In this document: positions 1 to 7,055 of the stretch, in pieces
Numbering within the stretch: the stretch's first letter is position 1
Layout: every line of letters starts with the position of its first letter
NCBI GenBank assembly: GCA_005880175.1
Contig: VBJR01000366.1
Span: 1-23,341 of the forward strand
Source of the DNA: Chloroflexota bacterium
GTDB taxonomy: Bacteria; Chloroflexota; Dormibacteria; Dormibacterales; Dormibacteraceae
Length of the DNA: 23,341 nucleotides
Direction of reading: 5' to 3'
Made by a program: the position numbers and the translations under genes
The notes under the pieces: model-generated
The model's input: the letters and a program-made list of their open reading frames with translations, nothing else
Told to the model about the DNA's origin: nothing
Database searches by the model: none

Positions 1-136
1 CCTGGGCCGCCCGCGAACAGTGGATGAACCCCTCCTGCTCCAGCGTCCGGCCGAGGGTCGAGGTCCGGTACTCGCCGGTCGCCAGGGCGGCGCGCCAGTC
101 CCGTTCGTCGGCGATGTGATAGATCGGCTCGTCCAT
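1..136 (-). CDS. DUF952 family protein, C-terminal part cut by the window edge
   Basis: The visible 45 residues begin MDEPIYHIADERDW and continue to GFIHCS. The spacing of IYHI, the W of the ADERDW segment and the FIHCS motif matches the start of DUF952 proteins, small single-domain proteins of unknown activity. The start is taken as the ATG at 136, right after the stop codon of the upstream broken regulator gene. An in-frame GTG overlapping that stop (142) is the alternative; neither has a strong ribosome site, so translational coupling to the upstream frame is possible. The rest of the gene lies outside the window, so length and intactness cannot be judged. Confidence 0.72.
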   Translation of the reverse strand, partial: MDEPIYHIADERDWRAALATGEYRTSTLGRTLEQEGFIHCSRAAQ

Positions 137-138
137 GG

Positions 139-583
139 TCACGCGATCCGGCAGGGGCCGCTGCTGGGCGCATCGGGCGGCCAGCACCGGGCGCCGGCGG
201 CGTCCGCGATGTCGTAGCGGCCGACCACCGTGTGCTCCAACGAGCGTCCGGCCGGGTGCTCGCGCAGCTCGGACGTGTGGCTCAGGAACACGGCGGCGCG
301 CTCCGGCAGCGGGTCGGACACGGCCGGCGGGCGGGGCCGGCCCTCGATCCGCGCCGCGGCGGCCAGCGCCACCCGCTCGGCCGGGGCCAGCCGGAGGCCG
401 TCGGCGAGCAGCGCGATCGTGTCGCGGCGCGGACGCAGCTTGCGGCCGTTCTCCAGTGCGCTGATCGCGTCGATGCTGATGCCCGAGCGCTCCGAGAGCG
501 CCTGCTGCGTCAGACCGGCGGCGACGCGCAGCCGGCGCAGCCCGCTGGCCGAATGAACCTGGACCGGTGCCCTGGCCCGCCAT
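139..583 (-). pseudogene. Broken XRE-family regulator with DUF4062 start
   Basis: A good ribosome site (AGGAGG) precedes an ATG at 583 that opens MAGQGTGPGSFGQR. After that the reading frame must shift by one base at about 541-545, where removing one G of the GGG would give SFGQRLRRLRVAAGLTQQAL, a normal XRE helix-turn-helix. The HTH continues through SERSGISIDAISALENGRK. After a short linker comes VFLSHTSELREHPAGRS, the characteristic opening of DUF4062, but the protein then ends within about 33 unrelated residues, whereas DUF4062 needs well over 100. There are thus two lesions: a frameshift near the start (which could be a sequence error) and a truncated second domain. No start codon exists in the HTH frame itself. 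The intact ancestor probably coupled DNA binding to a DUF4062 signalling domain. Confidence 0.7.
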
Positions 584-695
584 GCTCGCTACCTCCTCCT
601 CCTCGTGGGGCGGCCTAGCTCAGCTGTGGACGGGCGGCCTGAGAAGAGCCAGGAGGCCGGTACTGACGCGCGCGCAGGAAGGTCAGGGTCGTTTG

Positions 696-1592
696 TCAGG
701 GTTCGACGCCGCCGCCGGCCTCCCCGCGTGCGGCAGCCGCCTTGCGGCCGTGCGCGAAGGCGCACAGCGTGTTGGTGTGGTGGCTCTCGCACTCGACCAG
801 CGCGGCGGACAGCAGGTCGTCGCACTCGTCGGGCGGGACGCCCAGGGCCCACGCGAACGGTCCGCGCAGGCCCGTGATCATGGAGCGCAGGTCGCTGGCC
901 ATCATCGATCCGATCGTGCCGCCCCACTCCCCGACGGGCACCGCGACGACGTCGGCGCGGACGTCGGTCGCGCCGGCCTCCTCGAGGTAGCCCGTCAGCG
1001 ACCGGGCGACGACGCCGGTGCCGTCGAGGCCGCGCTGCGCCGCCAGCTCGTGCAGCAGCTCGAAGACGCGGGTGGTCGCCGGACCGGCGGGCTCCAGCAG
1101 GTGCCGGAACTCGGCCAGCTCGACGAAGCCCCCGGAGCGGGCGACGCGGACCAGGTTCGCGACGACCGCCGGCCAGTCGGCGACGGGGATGGAGACGCGC
1201 ATCCAGCGCTGGTGCACGAAGTCGAACGAGCCGTCCGCGAACGGGATCCCGTCCAGCACGTTGCCGCGGACGAAGCCGTAGTTGGCGGGCCAGTCGGGCT
1301 TGCCCGGCTCGACGTCGAAGCCGATCACCAGCGCCTCCGGGAACTCCTCGCAGAGGTCGTAGCACCACTGCCCGGTGCCGCTGCCGACGTCGAGGACCCG
1401 CGCGGGCGTCGGGACCGGCGCCACGTAGTTGCCCCGAAGCGCGGCGCGGAGCGCGTAGTGCTGGACGTCCAGACGGTCGATCTCGCCGGGTTGCCTGGGC
1501 AGCATGTAGGGGATCTTGCCGCTTGCGCGCCTGCCGATCGCGTGCAGCGGCCAACCATCGTGCTCGACAGCCGGCGGACGTACGTTTGACAT
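696..1592 (-). CDS. Class I SAM-dependent methyltransferase
   Basis: A 298-residue protein. Residues 66-74 read VLDVGSGTG, the glycine-rich SAM-binding motif I, followed by the acidic end of strand beta-2 in VIGFDVEP and a motif near GNVLDGIPFADGSFDFVH that matches the usual post-II/motif IV area. The start is the ATG at 1592 because AGAGG lies just upstream and the frame above it has no conserved character. Such proteins transfer a methyl group to small molecules or proteins; nothing here fixes the substrate. It is divergent from the VOC gene, with about 118 bases between starts. It looks full length with ordinary codon use. Confidence 0.85.
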   Translation of the reverse strand: MSNVRPPAVEHDGWPLHAIGRRASGKIPYMLPRQPGEIDRLDVQHYALRAALRGNYVAPVPTPARVLDVGSGTGQWCYDLCEEFPEALVIGFDVEPGKPDWPANYGFVRGNVLDGIPFADGSFDFVHQRWMRVSIPVADWPAVVANLVRVARSGGFVELAEFRHLLEPAGPATTRVFELLHELAAQRGLDGTGVVARSLTGYLEEAGATDVRADVVAVPVGEWGGTIGSMMASDLRSMITGLRGPFAWALGVPPDECDDLLSAALVECESHHTNTLCAFAHGRKAAAARGEAGGGVEP

Positions 1593-1710
1593 CGAACCTC
1601 TGGCCTCTTGGCCGGGCATCGTACCTTCCGGCGGCCGCGTTCCCGCCGTGGCACGTTCGGCAGCGGGCGCCGCTGTCATGTCGCATGGACAGCGCCGTAT
1701 GGTTCTCCGC

Positions 1711-2058
1711 ATGGTCATCGCGCACGTCTTCGCGAGCATCCCGGTGGTCAGCCGCGATGCGGCCGCGAGCTGGTACGAGCGACTGTTCGGCCGGCAGCCT
1801 GACCTGGTCCCGAACGACGCCGAGGCGGCGTGGCGCCTGACCGAGTCGGCGTGGGTGTACGTCATCGCCGACGAGGCCCGGGCCGGCTCGGCGCTGCACA
1901 CGCTGCTGGTCGACGACCTGGACGCGTTCGTGGCCGGCGTCGTCGAGCGCGGCATCTCGGCCGATCCGGTCGTGACGATGGGCAACGGCGTCCGGACGGC
2001 GTGGGTGGCAGATCCCGATGGCAACCGGATCCAGGTGGGCCAGCCGCCGGATCGGTGA
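1711..2058 (+). CDS. VOC-family (glyoxalase/bleomycin-resistance fold) protein
   Basis: A 115-residue protein with one beta-alpha-beta-beta-beta repeat pair. It opens AHVFASIPVVSRDAAASWYERLFG, the usual VOC first module, and ends with WVADPDGNRIQV, the typical DPDGN turn before the last metal-facing strand. VOC proteins are metal-dependent lyases, isomerases, dioxygenases or drug-binding proteins; the substrate is unknown here. I chose the ATG at 1711 because the conserved fold starts at once. ATGs at 1699 and 1678 in the same frame are alternatives, and none has a clear ribosome site. The stop is 32 bases before the next gene, so the two are probably co-transcribed. Confidence 0.8.
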   Translation: MVIAHVFASIPVVSRDAAASWYERLFGRQPDLVPNDAEAAWRLTESAWVYVIADEARAGSALHTLLVDDLDAFVAGVVERGISADPVVTMGNGVRTAWVADPDGNRIQVGQPPDR

Positions 2059-2090
2059 CGCAAGCGACCCCTTCACGAGAGGAGGAACGG

Positions 2091-3077
2091 ATGGACGTCG
2101 TCGAGTGGATGTTGGACTCCGACCCCGCGATCCGCTGGCAGGTGATGCGTGACCTCGCCGGCGCGCCCGCGGAGGACGTGGCCGCCGAGCGCGCCCGGAT
2201 CGCCCGCGAGGGCTGGGGCGCCCGCGTGCTCGCGCTCCAGCGCGAGGACGGCCAGTGGGACGGCGGCATCCCGACGTTCAGCTCGGAGGCGGCGTCGAAC
2301 TGGTGGAGCTCACTGCCCGCCGGGCAGCGGGGCACCCTGTTCCCGGAGTGGACCTCCACCACGTGGAGCCTGAAGCTGCTGCAGGACTTCGGCCTCGACC
2401 CGGAGAGCGCCGCGGCCCGGCGGGCGGTCGGGTTGGTGCGCGACAACTGCCGCTGGGAGCACGACGCCGAGCCGTACTTCGCGGGCGAGGTGGAGCCCTG
2501 CATCAACGGCCGGGCGGTCGCGATCGGGGCGTACTTCGGCCAGGACGTCGCGGGCATCGTGGAGCGCCTCCTGGGCGAGCAGATGAACGACGGCGGGTGG
2601 AACTGCGAGCAGGAGAACGGGTCCACGCGGGGGTCGTTCCACACCACGATCTGCGTGCTGGAGGGCCTGCTGGAGTACGAGGGGGCCGCGCGGGGCTCGG
2701 CGGAGGTGAAGGCGGCTCGCCTCCGGGGCCACGAGTACCTGCTCGAGCGCCGGATGCTGCGCAGGCTGACGAACGGCGAGGTGATCGACCAGGGGTGGAC
2801 GCAGTTCGCGTACCCGACCTACTGGCACTACGACGTGCTCCGCGGCCTGGACTACCTGCGCGCCGCTGACGCGGAGCCGGACGAGCGGATGGCCGAGGCG
2901 ATCGACCTGGTCCGGTCCAGGCGCGGCGATGACGGCCGCTGGCCGCTCGACCACCGACACGCCGGCCGGCTGCACTTCGACATGGACGAGACCGAGGGCG
3001 CCCCGAGCCGCTGGAACACCCTGCGGTCGATGCGGGTGCTCAGGTGGTACGAGGGGGCGCCTGGGCGGTCGGCCTGA
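2091..3077 (+). CDS. Squalene-cyclase-like alpha/alpha-toroid protein
   Basis: A 328-residue protein opened by a strong ribosome site (GAGGAGG) before the ATG at 2091. It carries repeated QW-like elements: LQREDGQWDGG (about residues 51-61), the MNDGGWNCE segment in the middle and RRGDDGRWPL near the end. These place it with prenyltransferase/squalene-cyclase alpha-barrel domains. It is about half the length of a true squalene-hopene cyclase (over 600 residues) and I see no DXDD protonation motif, so it is unlikely to cyclise squalene by the known route. Related 'squalene cyclase' annotations are frequent in actinobacteria without proven function. Its stop codon is only 10 bases before the left end of the integrated element. 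Confidence 0.8.
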   Translation: MDVVEWMLDSDPAIRWQVMRDLAGAPAEDVAAERARIAREGWGARVLALQREDGQWDGGIPTFSSEAASNWWSSLPAGQRGTLFPEWTSTTWSLKLLQDFGLDPESAAARRAVGLVRDNCRWEHDAEPYFAGEVEPCINGRAVAIGAYFGQDVAGIVERLLGEQMNDGGWNCEQENGSTRGSFHTTICVLEGLLEYEGAARGSAEVKAARLRGHEYLLERRMLRRLTNGEVIDQGWTQFAYPTYWHYDVLRGLDYLRAADAEPDERMAEAIDLVRSRRGDDGRWPLDHRHAGRLHFDMDETEGAPSRWNTLRSMRVLRWYEGAPGRSA

Positions 3078-3087
3078 GCCTCCGCCG

Positions 3088-3150
<63 letters not shown>

Positions 3151-3258
3151 GCGTCGTCGACAACTGCTTCCGACCGGCGGTTCTGAACTCGATCGTGACG
3201 GCTATGTTGCCGCGGCCGCGGCGAGAGTGCGGCTATCCTCCGTGTCGCCGGTGCGGCA

Positions 3259-3489
3259 CTACGCCGCGACCGTGACGGTGACCAGCAGAGGCTTCTCGTG
3301 CTCCTCGGGGATCGCCTCGCCGTCTTCGGCCATCGCCGCCAAGTGCAGCGCGATCGCCTCCTGAACCCGCTCGATGCACTGATCGACGGTCTCTCCCTGG
3401 GTGACCACCCCCGGCAGGGCCGGCACGGTCACCGTGTAGCCCCCCTCCTCGGGGTCGGGGTCGAGGACGACGGTGTAGGTGCGGCTCAT
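3259..3489 (-). CDS. hicB: HicB-family antitoxin
   Basis: A 76-residue protein with the compact HicB partial-RNase-H fold: YTVVLDPDPEEGGYTVTVPA followed by LPGVVTQGETVDQCIERVQEAI, which carries the typical LPG and GET..EA signatures. It ends soon after, with no added helix-turn-helix or ribbon-helix-helix domain, so it may rely on HicA or another factor for DNA binding. The ATG at 3489 is preceded by AGGGATGAC. It follows hicA by 11 bases on the same strand, the usual hicA-hicB order. HicB neutralises the mRNA-cleaving toxin HicA. On a mobile element this pair most likely stabilises inheritance or blocks competitors. Confidence 0.88.
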   Translation of the reverse strand: MSRTYTVVLDPDPEEGGYTVTVPALPGVVTQGETVDQCIERVQEAIALHLAAMAEDGEAIPEEHEKPLLVTVTVAA

Positions 3490-3500
3490 GTCATCCCTAC

Positions 3501-3731
3501 CTATAGCACCTTCACGAACTCGTCAAGCTCGATGCCAGCCTGGTCGAGGATGGTGGCCAGCGTCTTCGGCTTGAGGATCTCTCCGGCGTGAACGGGCACG
3601 GTCACGCGGCCGGGCCGGTACGCGTGCTTGAGGTGGACGTGCGATCCAGTCTGGCGCGCCACGTACCAGCCGAAGTCTCGCACGAGAACTCGCAGCGCGT
3701 CCTTGCCGGTGATGCGGGGTGCCCTGGGCAT
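3501..3731 (-). CDS. hicA: HicA-family mRNA interferase toxin
   Basis: A 76-residue protein starting MPRAPRITGKDALRVL. It shows the HicA double-stranded-RNA-binding-like fold with the catalytic histidine in QTGSHVHLKH, then VTVPVHAGEILKPKTLATIL, where the PxHxGxE..GTL-type core is recognisable. HicA toxins cleave mRNA until bound by HicB. The start at 3731 gives the family's usual length; an ATG farther upstream would add 14 poorly conserved residues. It is the first gene of the pair and sits downstream of the Nudix gene (79 bases) on the same strand. The catalytic residues are intact, so the system looks active. Confidence 0.87.
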   Translation of the reverse strand: MPRAPRITGKDALRVLVRDFGWYVARQTGSHVHLKHAYRPGRVTVPVHAGEILKPKTLATILDQAGIELDEFVKVL

Positions 3732-3810
3732 CGTCGAGGTCGAGAGTCTACTCAGCCTCGTCGAACGAGACACGGCGACGCTTGCCGGCGCTGTGAGTGC
3801 CCTGCGGTGG

Positions 3811-4284
3811 TCAACCGTGGTCCGGGTCCTGGCCGTGTTCCAAGTACAGCGTCAGGCCCTCGTGGCGCGCTCTTACGGCGGCCGCCACGCGGCGCGCGAG
3901 CCTGGGCACAAGGACGCTGGTCGCCTCGTCCACGCTGTGGAACGCGTACTCCGCCAGCTCGCCCGGGTCGAGGCGAACGGCCACGAGGTCGCCGGGCGCG
4001 AGCTCACCGCCGTCGAACACGTACAGCACCTTGTCGCCCTCGTCGGGATGCGGCGCCCAGTCGATGACCAGGAGTCGGCCGACGGACGGAGCGATCCCCA
4101 GCTCCTCGCGGACCTCACGCCGGCACGCGGCCAGCGGTGACTCGTTCTGCTCCACGTAGCCGCCCGGGATGTCCCACCCGGTCTTGTACGTGGGTCGCAC
4201 GAGCATGAACCGCCCGGTCGAGTCGAAGAACAGTGCGCCCGCCGCGGTGAACGGCCGGCTGCGCCGGGCCGGATCGTCAGGCAT
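3811..4284 (-). CDS. Nudix hydrolase (possible Pif-like role)
   Basis: A 157-residue Nudix-fold protein. Residues 42-64 form a perfect Nudix box: G42, E48, R56-E57, E60-E61, L62-G63-I64. This is the metal-binding and catalytic helix that hydrolyses nucleoside diphosphates linked to another group. The strand before it ends TGWDIPGG, as is usual. The ATG at 4284 is chosen because the fold starts soon after; the frame extends upstream without conserved content. It lies 32 bases after the broken XRE gene on the same strand. In pSAM2, the Nudix protein Pif gives immunity against a second incoming copy. A similar job is plausible here but not shown by sequence; a nucleotide-sanitising enzyme is the alternative. 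Confidence 0.88.
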   Translation of the reverse strand: MPDDPARRSRPFTAAGALFFDSTGRFMLVRPTYKTGWDIPGGYVEQNESPLAACRREVREELGIAPSVGRLLVIDWAPHPDEGDKVLYVFDGGELAPGDLVAVRLDPGELAEYAFHSVDEATSVLVPRLARRVAAAVRARHEGLTLYLEHGQDPDHG

Positions 4285-4316
4285 CGGGCCACGGTAGCCG
4301 ATCCGGGCGTCGAGGC

Positions 4317-5450
4317 TCAGGCAACGAGCTTCATGCGCCGTGCCAGGTCGCCGAGATGGCGGCTCGGTGCGCCGCGGCACTGGCGAAGCCACCGCATCAC
4401 GAGCTGTCGGCTCATGGCGTGGTAGCGGACCTGCTCAGGGGCGAGCCGCTCGGCGCGCAGCAGAACGTCCACCGCGTGGTCCGTCCGGCGGCGGGCCGTG
4501 TAGGCGTGGGCGACGTCGAGCGCGTGACGAACACGACGCTCGACCGGCAGGGTCGAGGTGTCGATCCTCAAGCTGAGGTCGATCGCGACCTGGTAGTCGC
4601 CCAGCTCCATCGCCGTGGCCACGCGATGGATCGTGACGTTGGTCGGGCCGAACGCGGTCCAGAGGTGGTTGGCATCGGCGCCCAGGCGGCCGGCGGTCTC
4701 TTCGGCTTCGGCGAGGAATGCGCGGGTCGTTGCCCGGTCGTCGGCGCGGCTGGCGGCCATCGCGCCGGCCAGGAACAGCATCCCGTAGACGGACAGGTAC
4801 TCCCGGGTGGCTGAACCCAGTCCTGGCTATCGGAACAGCGACCCGACGATCACCGGGTCGTCCGAGCGGCGAGCGGCGACGAGTCCGCGATCGGCGGCGA
4901 TCCACGCCAGGTCGCCCTCCCCGAGCTTGGTGAGGATGGCTGCCGCTGCCTGGTAGGTGAGCGCGAGCACCGACTGTGGTCTGGCGTCGTTGTCGTCCCT
5001 GTCCGCCGTCGCGTGCGCCTGCGCGAGCAGGCCCGGGAGCTGGCGCGTCATGAGGCCGTAGCGGGATGCCTGGTAGGCGTCCATGACATCGCTGAGGCGG
5101 GAGCGCAGCGCGTCCACGCTGGCCGGCGCGGCGTCGGAGGATGCGCCGAGGAGCGGCGTGATCTGGCGGTAGTCGAGGAGCGCGTCGCGGAGCGCGGGCA
5201 CCGTGCGGCTCCCGGTGTCGGGCGTCCAGTCCATCAAGGACGGCTCGGCGATCAGGTCGCCGATCGTCACGTCCAGGGCCTCGGCGAGCTGCGCGATGAC
5301 GGAGAGGCGATCGACGGGGATGTGGTCGTTCTCGACCTTGCTGACCCAGTCCACCGTGCGCTGGATGACGTCCGCCAGGACCTCCTGCGTCATGCCGCGC
5401 CGGCGCCGATACCAGGCGACGCGCCGGCCGATGGTCAGGCCCTCGGTCAT
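4317..5450 (-). pseudogene. XRE-family regulator with TPR-like C-terminal domain, interrupted
   Basis: The first part (start ATG 5450, MTEGLTIGRR; an ATG at 5459 is possible) has an XRE helix-turn-helix: RRRRGMTQEVLADVIQR, VDWVSKVENDHIPVD, then an all-helical domain. The frame is cut by TAG at 4827-4829 after GSLFR. The same frame continues PGLGSATREYLSVYG and then MLFLAGAMAASRADDRATT through to HALDVAHAYTARRR and a normal end at 4317. Intact relatives have roughly 20-30 more residues between these blocks, so there appears to be an internal deletion with the amber codon at its edge. This type of regulator, with an actinobacterial helical repeat domain, often controls its own element. It is divergent from the Gre-C operon and shares a 150-base control region with it. 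Confidence 0.72.
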
Positions 5451-5497
5451 CCCCCGCATGTGAGCAATTGTGCATTGGGAGGCATCGCCACGCCGAG

Positions 5498-5520
5498 AAC
5501 CCGGAACGATTTTCCGGGTT
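5498..5520. promoter_or_regulatory. Perfect inverted repeat in the divergent control region
   Basis: AACCCGGAA and TTCCGGGTT form 9-bp perfect arms around a 5-base spacer (CGATT). The site lies between the XRE gene (minus, start 5450) and the Gre-C gene (plus, start 5600), 48 and 80 bases from their starts. It is not followed by a T-run on either strand, so an operator bound by a dimeric HTH protein of the element is more likely than a terminator. Confidence 0.6.
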
Positions 5521-5599
5521 GTCGTGGCCAGGTCGCGGTTAGATGGCACGGCGGGGCACGAGTGGCCAACCGCGAAGTCATATCTGCGGAGGCTTACCA

Positions 5600-5833
5600 G
5601 TGACGGAATCCAAGGACATGGTCCGGGTCGGGTCGCGCGTGTGCGTGAATGATGCGGACGGCCCGGTCGAGTTCAGCATCGTGGTGCCGGCCGAGGCCGA
5701 CGTGGCGGAGGCTCGGGTTTCGGCGGAAAGCCCGCTCGGTCGCGCGTTGCTGGGGCGACACGTCGGCGACGAGGTGCGGTATCGCGCGCCGGGCGGCGTG
5801 CTCGCCGTGACGGTGGTGGAGGTGCACGGCTGA
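5600..5833 (+). CDS. Stand-alone Gre-factor C-terminal domain protein
   Basis: A 77-residue protein translated from a GTG at 5600, seven bases after GGAGG. From VRVGSRVCVNDADG to the end it is collinear with the C-terminal FKBP-like domain of GreA: VGARVTVSDEDGD, then ESPLGRALLG and GDEV in the GreA encoded at 13536-14006 of this window. The N-terminal coiled coil, whose acidic tip enters the RNA polymerase secondary channel, is absent. It can therefore bind as a Gre C-domain might, but cannot act as a normal cleavage factor. It overlaps the next gene by one base (TGATG), so the two are coupled. A role in altering host transcription or competing with Gre factors is inference. Confidence 0.8.
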   Translation: MTESKDMVRVGSRVCVNDADGPVEFSIVVPAEADVAEARVSAESPLGRALLGRHVGDEVRYRAPGGVLAVTVVEVHG

Positions 5834-6123
5834 TGGCGCGGATGGCGGACCGCCGCAAGCGGGTCGGTGTGGGATACCGGGGCGTCCCCTACTCCTTGAA
5901 CCTTGTCCGGTGCCGCCGGGCGCTGGTGGACTGCCAGGTCAGGGGCGAGTTCGACAGCATGGAGGAACTGGGGAACAAGGTAGGCGTCAGCCGGAGCACG
6001 GTGAGTCGCTTCATGGCCGGCAGGCCGACCTCGCTGTCGGTGACGAAGCGCATCCTCGACGCGCTGGGACTGAAGTTCGAGGACGTGCTGACGCCTGAAG
6101 CCGAGGCGGACGACGCCGCTTGA
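5833..6123 (+). CDS. Small XRE-type helix-turn-helix protein
   Basis: A 96-residue protein with a clear HTH: DSMEELGNKVGVSRSTVSRF then MAGRPTSLSVTKRILDALGL, matching the Cro/C1 fold at about residues 40-80. The start ATG overlaps the stop of the Gre-C gene (TGATG), implying translational coupling; an ATG at 5842 is possible. The N-terminal 30 residues are basic and may add nucleic-acid contact. The acidic C-terminal tail (EAEADDAA) is short. It is likely a DNA-binding regulator of the element, perhaps acting at the palindrome upstream of the operon, or of replication and excision. Its target cannot be told from sequence. Confidence 0.78.
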   Translation: MARMADRRKRVGVGYRGVPYSLNLVRCRRALVDCQVRGEFDSMEELGNKVGVSRSTVSRFMAGRPTSLSVTKRILDALGLKFEDVLTPEAEADDAA

Positions 6124-6152
6124 CGGGAGGGCAGCTGGGGCTCCATTCGTGT

Positions 6153-6186
6153 GCCAGGGTGCCGGTCCGGATGGCCGGCCCCTGGC
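6153..6186 (+). terminator. Hairpin after the Gre-C/HTH operon
   Basis: GCCAGGG (6153-6159) pairs with CCCTGGC (6180-6186), then GCCGG (6161-6165) pairs with CCGGC (6175-6179), leaving one unpaired T at 6160 and a 9-base loop. That makes a 12-bp GC-rich stem only 30 bases after the HTH stop codon. There is no U-tract, so it is either a U-less actinobacterial terminator or a structural site of an origin. Confidence 0.45.
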
Positions 6187-6380
6187 TTCCCGCGACCCGG
6201 GATCGGACGTCGTTCGTTGTCGTCTCGTTCGCGGCAGGCCTGGCCCCCGCGCAGGGGTCGATCTGCCACACGGGGCCTGTCCGCTCGGTGCCGCGGGAAC
6301 GTCCCGCTTGCTGATGTGCTGGTCGTTCGCGGTGCGGTGGTCGATGCGCGATGCCACCGCGTGCGGCGGCGACCTGGAGG

Positions 6381-6404
6381 GCCTGCCCCAGCAGGGAGGC
6401 AGGC
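6381..6404 (+). repeat. Inverted repeat upstream of the SSB gene
   Basis: GCCTGCC (6381-6387) and GGCAGGC (6398-6404) form perfect 7-bp arms around a 10-base loop, ending 30 bases before the ribosome site of the SSB-like gene. It could act as a leader structure, an operator or part of a replication origin. Confidence 0.45.
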
Positions 6405-6434
6405 AACGCAGAGGAGTTGTCCATGACCTGACAC

Positions 6435-6444
6435 AGGAGGTGAG
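6435..6444 (+). promoter_or_regulatory. Perfect Shine-Dalgarno of the SSB-like gene
   Basis: AGGAGGTGAG lies 5 bases before the ATG at 6450. Its first nine bases are an exact complement of the usual 16S rRNA 3' end, so this is the strongest ribosome site in the element. It fixes the start of the SSB-like protein and suggests high expression. Confidence 0.8.
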
Positions 6445-6449
6445 TACAG

Positions 6450-7055
6450 ATGAACCAGGTTGTTCTCACTGGATACCTCGCGCGGGAGGTCGAGGTCGAG
6501 CAGCACCGCGGAGGCCACCTGGTGGGCCGAACGCTGCTCGTGGTGCCGAGAGGTCGGCAGGGGCGCGGCCCCGCCGCTGATCTCGTGCCGATCGTGGTCC
6601 GCGGCCGGGCGGAGGTGCTGGCCGTGGCCGAGCTGGACACGGGAGTGCGCGTGTGGGTGACCGGCCGGCTGTCGGCGACCTGGCGGGAGGCGTGCGAGGG
6701 CCGGTACGTGGTGGCGGTGCGGGAGATCGCGCCGTTCGGCGGCTGGCCGTCCGCTCCCGCCCTGGCTGCCCGTGGTCGTCGCGGTCGAGGTGAGGTCGCG
6801 GCTCAGGCCGCCGAGTCGAGCCACCTGGTCACGCGCGCGGGCCGGAGGCCTAAGCGCGCGATGATCCATGGTGCGGTCGCTGTCGGCGATCCTGACGGTG
6901 CGCAGCGATCTCCCTCGGCTCGGCGGCCGTACCTGACGGTGCTGCCGGGGCGGCTGGACGTGGAGGTGCGCGACCCGGGGCCGGTCATCGACCGCGACGA
7001 CGGCGACGGTGCCGGCGCCTCGGGACGCGTATCACCGAGGCGCAGATGTCCATGA
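6450..7055 (+). CDS. Single-stranded DNA-binding protein-like (OB fold)
   Basis: A 201-residue protein. Residues 1-100 follow the SSB OB-fold plan: MNQVVLTGYLAREVEVEQH (strand 1 and turn), a basic loop RGRQGRG, ADLVPIVVRG (central strand), VRVWVTGRLSATWRE (the usual 'G.L....W' strand) and YVVAVREIAPFG. The remaining half is basic and disordered-looking, and ends GRVSPRRRCP. The acidic DDDIPF-like tip that recruits repair proteins in chromosomal SSB is missing, which is common in plasmid SSB-like proteins. It overlaps the Rep start by 10 bases. The likely job is coating the displaced strand during rolling-circle replication of the excised element. Confidence 0.75.
   Translation: MNQVVLTGYLAREVEVEQHRGGHLVGRTLLVVPRGRQGRGPAADLVPIVVRGRAEVLAVAELDTGVRVWVTGRLSATWREACEGRYVVAVREIAPFGGWPSAPALAARGRRGRGEVAAQAAESSHLVTRAGRRPKRAMIHGAVAVGDPDGAQRSPSARRPYLTVLPGRLDVEVRDPGPVIDRDDGDGAGASGRVSPRRRCP

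Larger units (their letters stand above)
6124..6449 (+). other. 326-base non-coding stretch with strong hairpins
   Basis: No frame here has ribosome sites and protein-like content. The stretch holds two clear hairpins, annotated separately (6153-6186 and 6381-6404), repeats of GTTCG-type words around 6210-6240, and a CCCC/GGGG pair near 6246-6258. It lies just upstream of the SSB and Rep genes, so it may be a leader RNA, a replication origin or a transfer origin. No function can be assigned from sequence alone. Confidence 0.5.

Noticed and set aside
6120..6580. Several ORFs of 60-140 codons in the gap before the SSB gene.
   Set aside because: They overlap each other in several frames, lack ribosome sites and have Arg/Pro/Gly-rich shadow composition.
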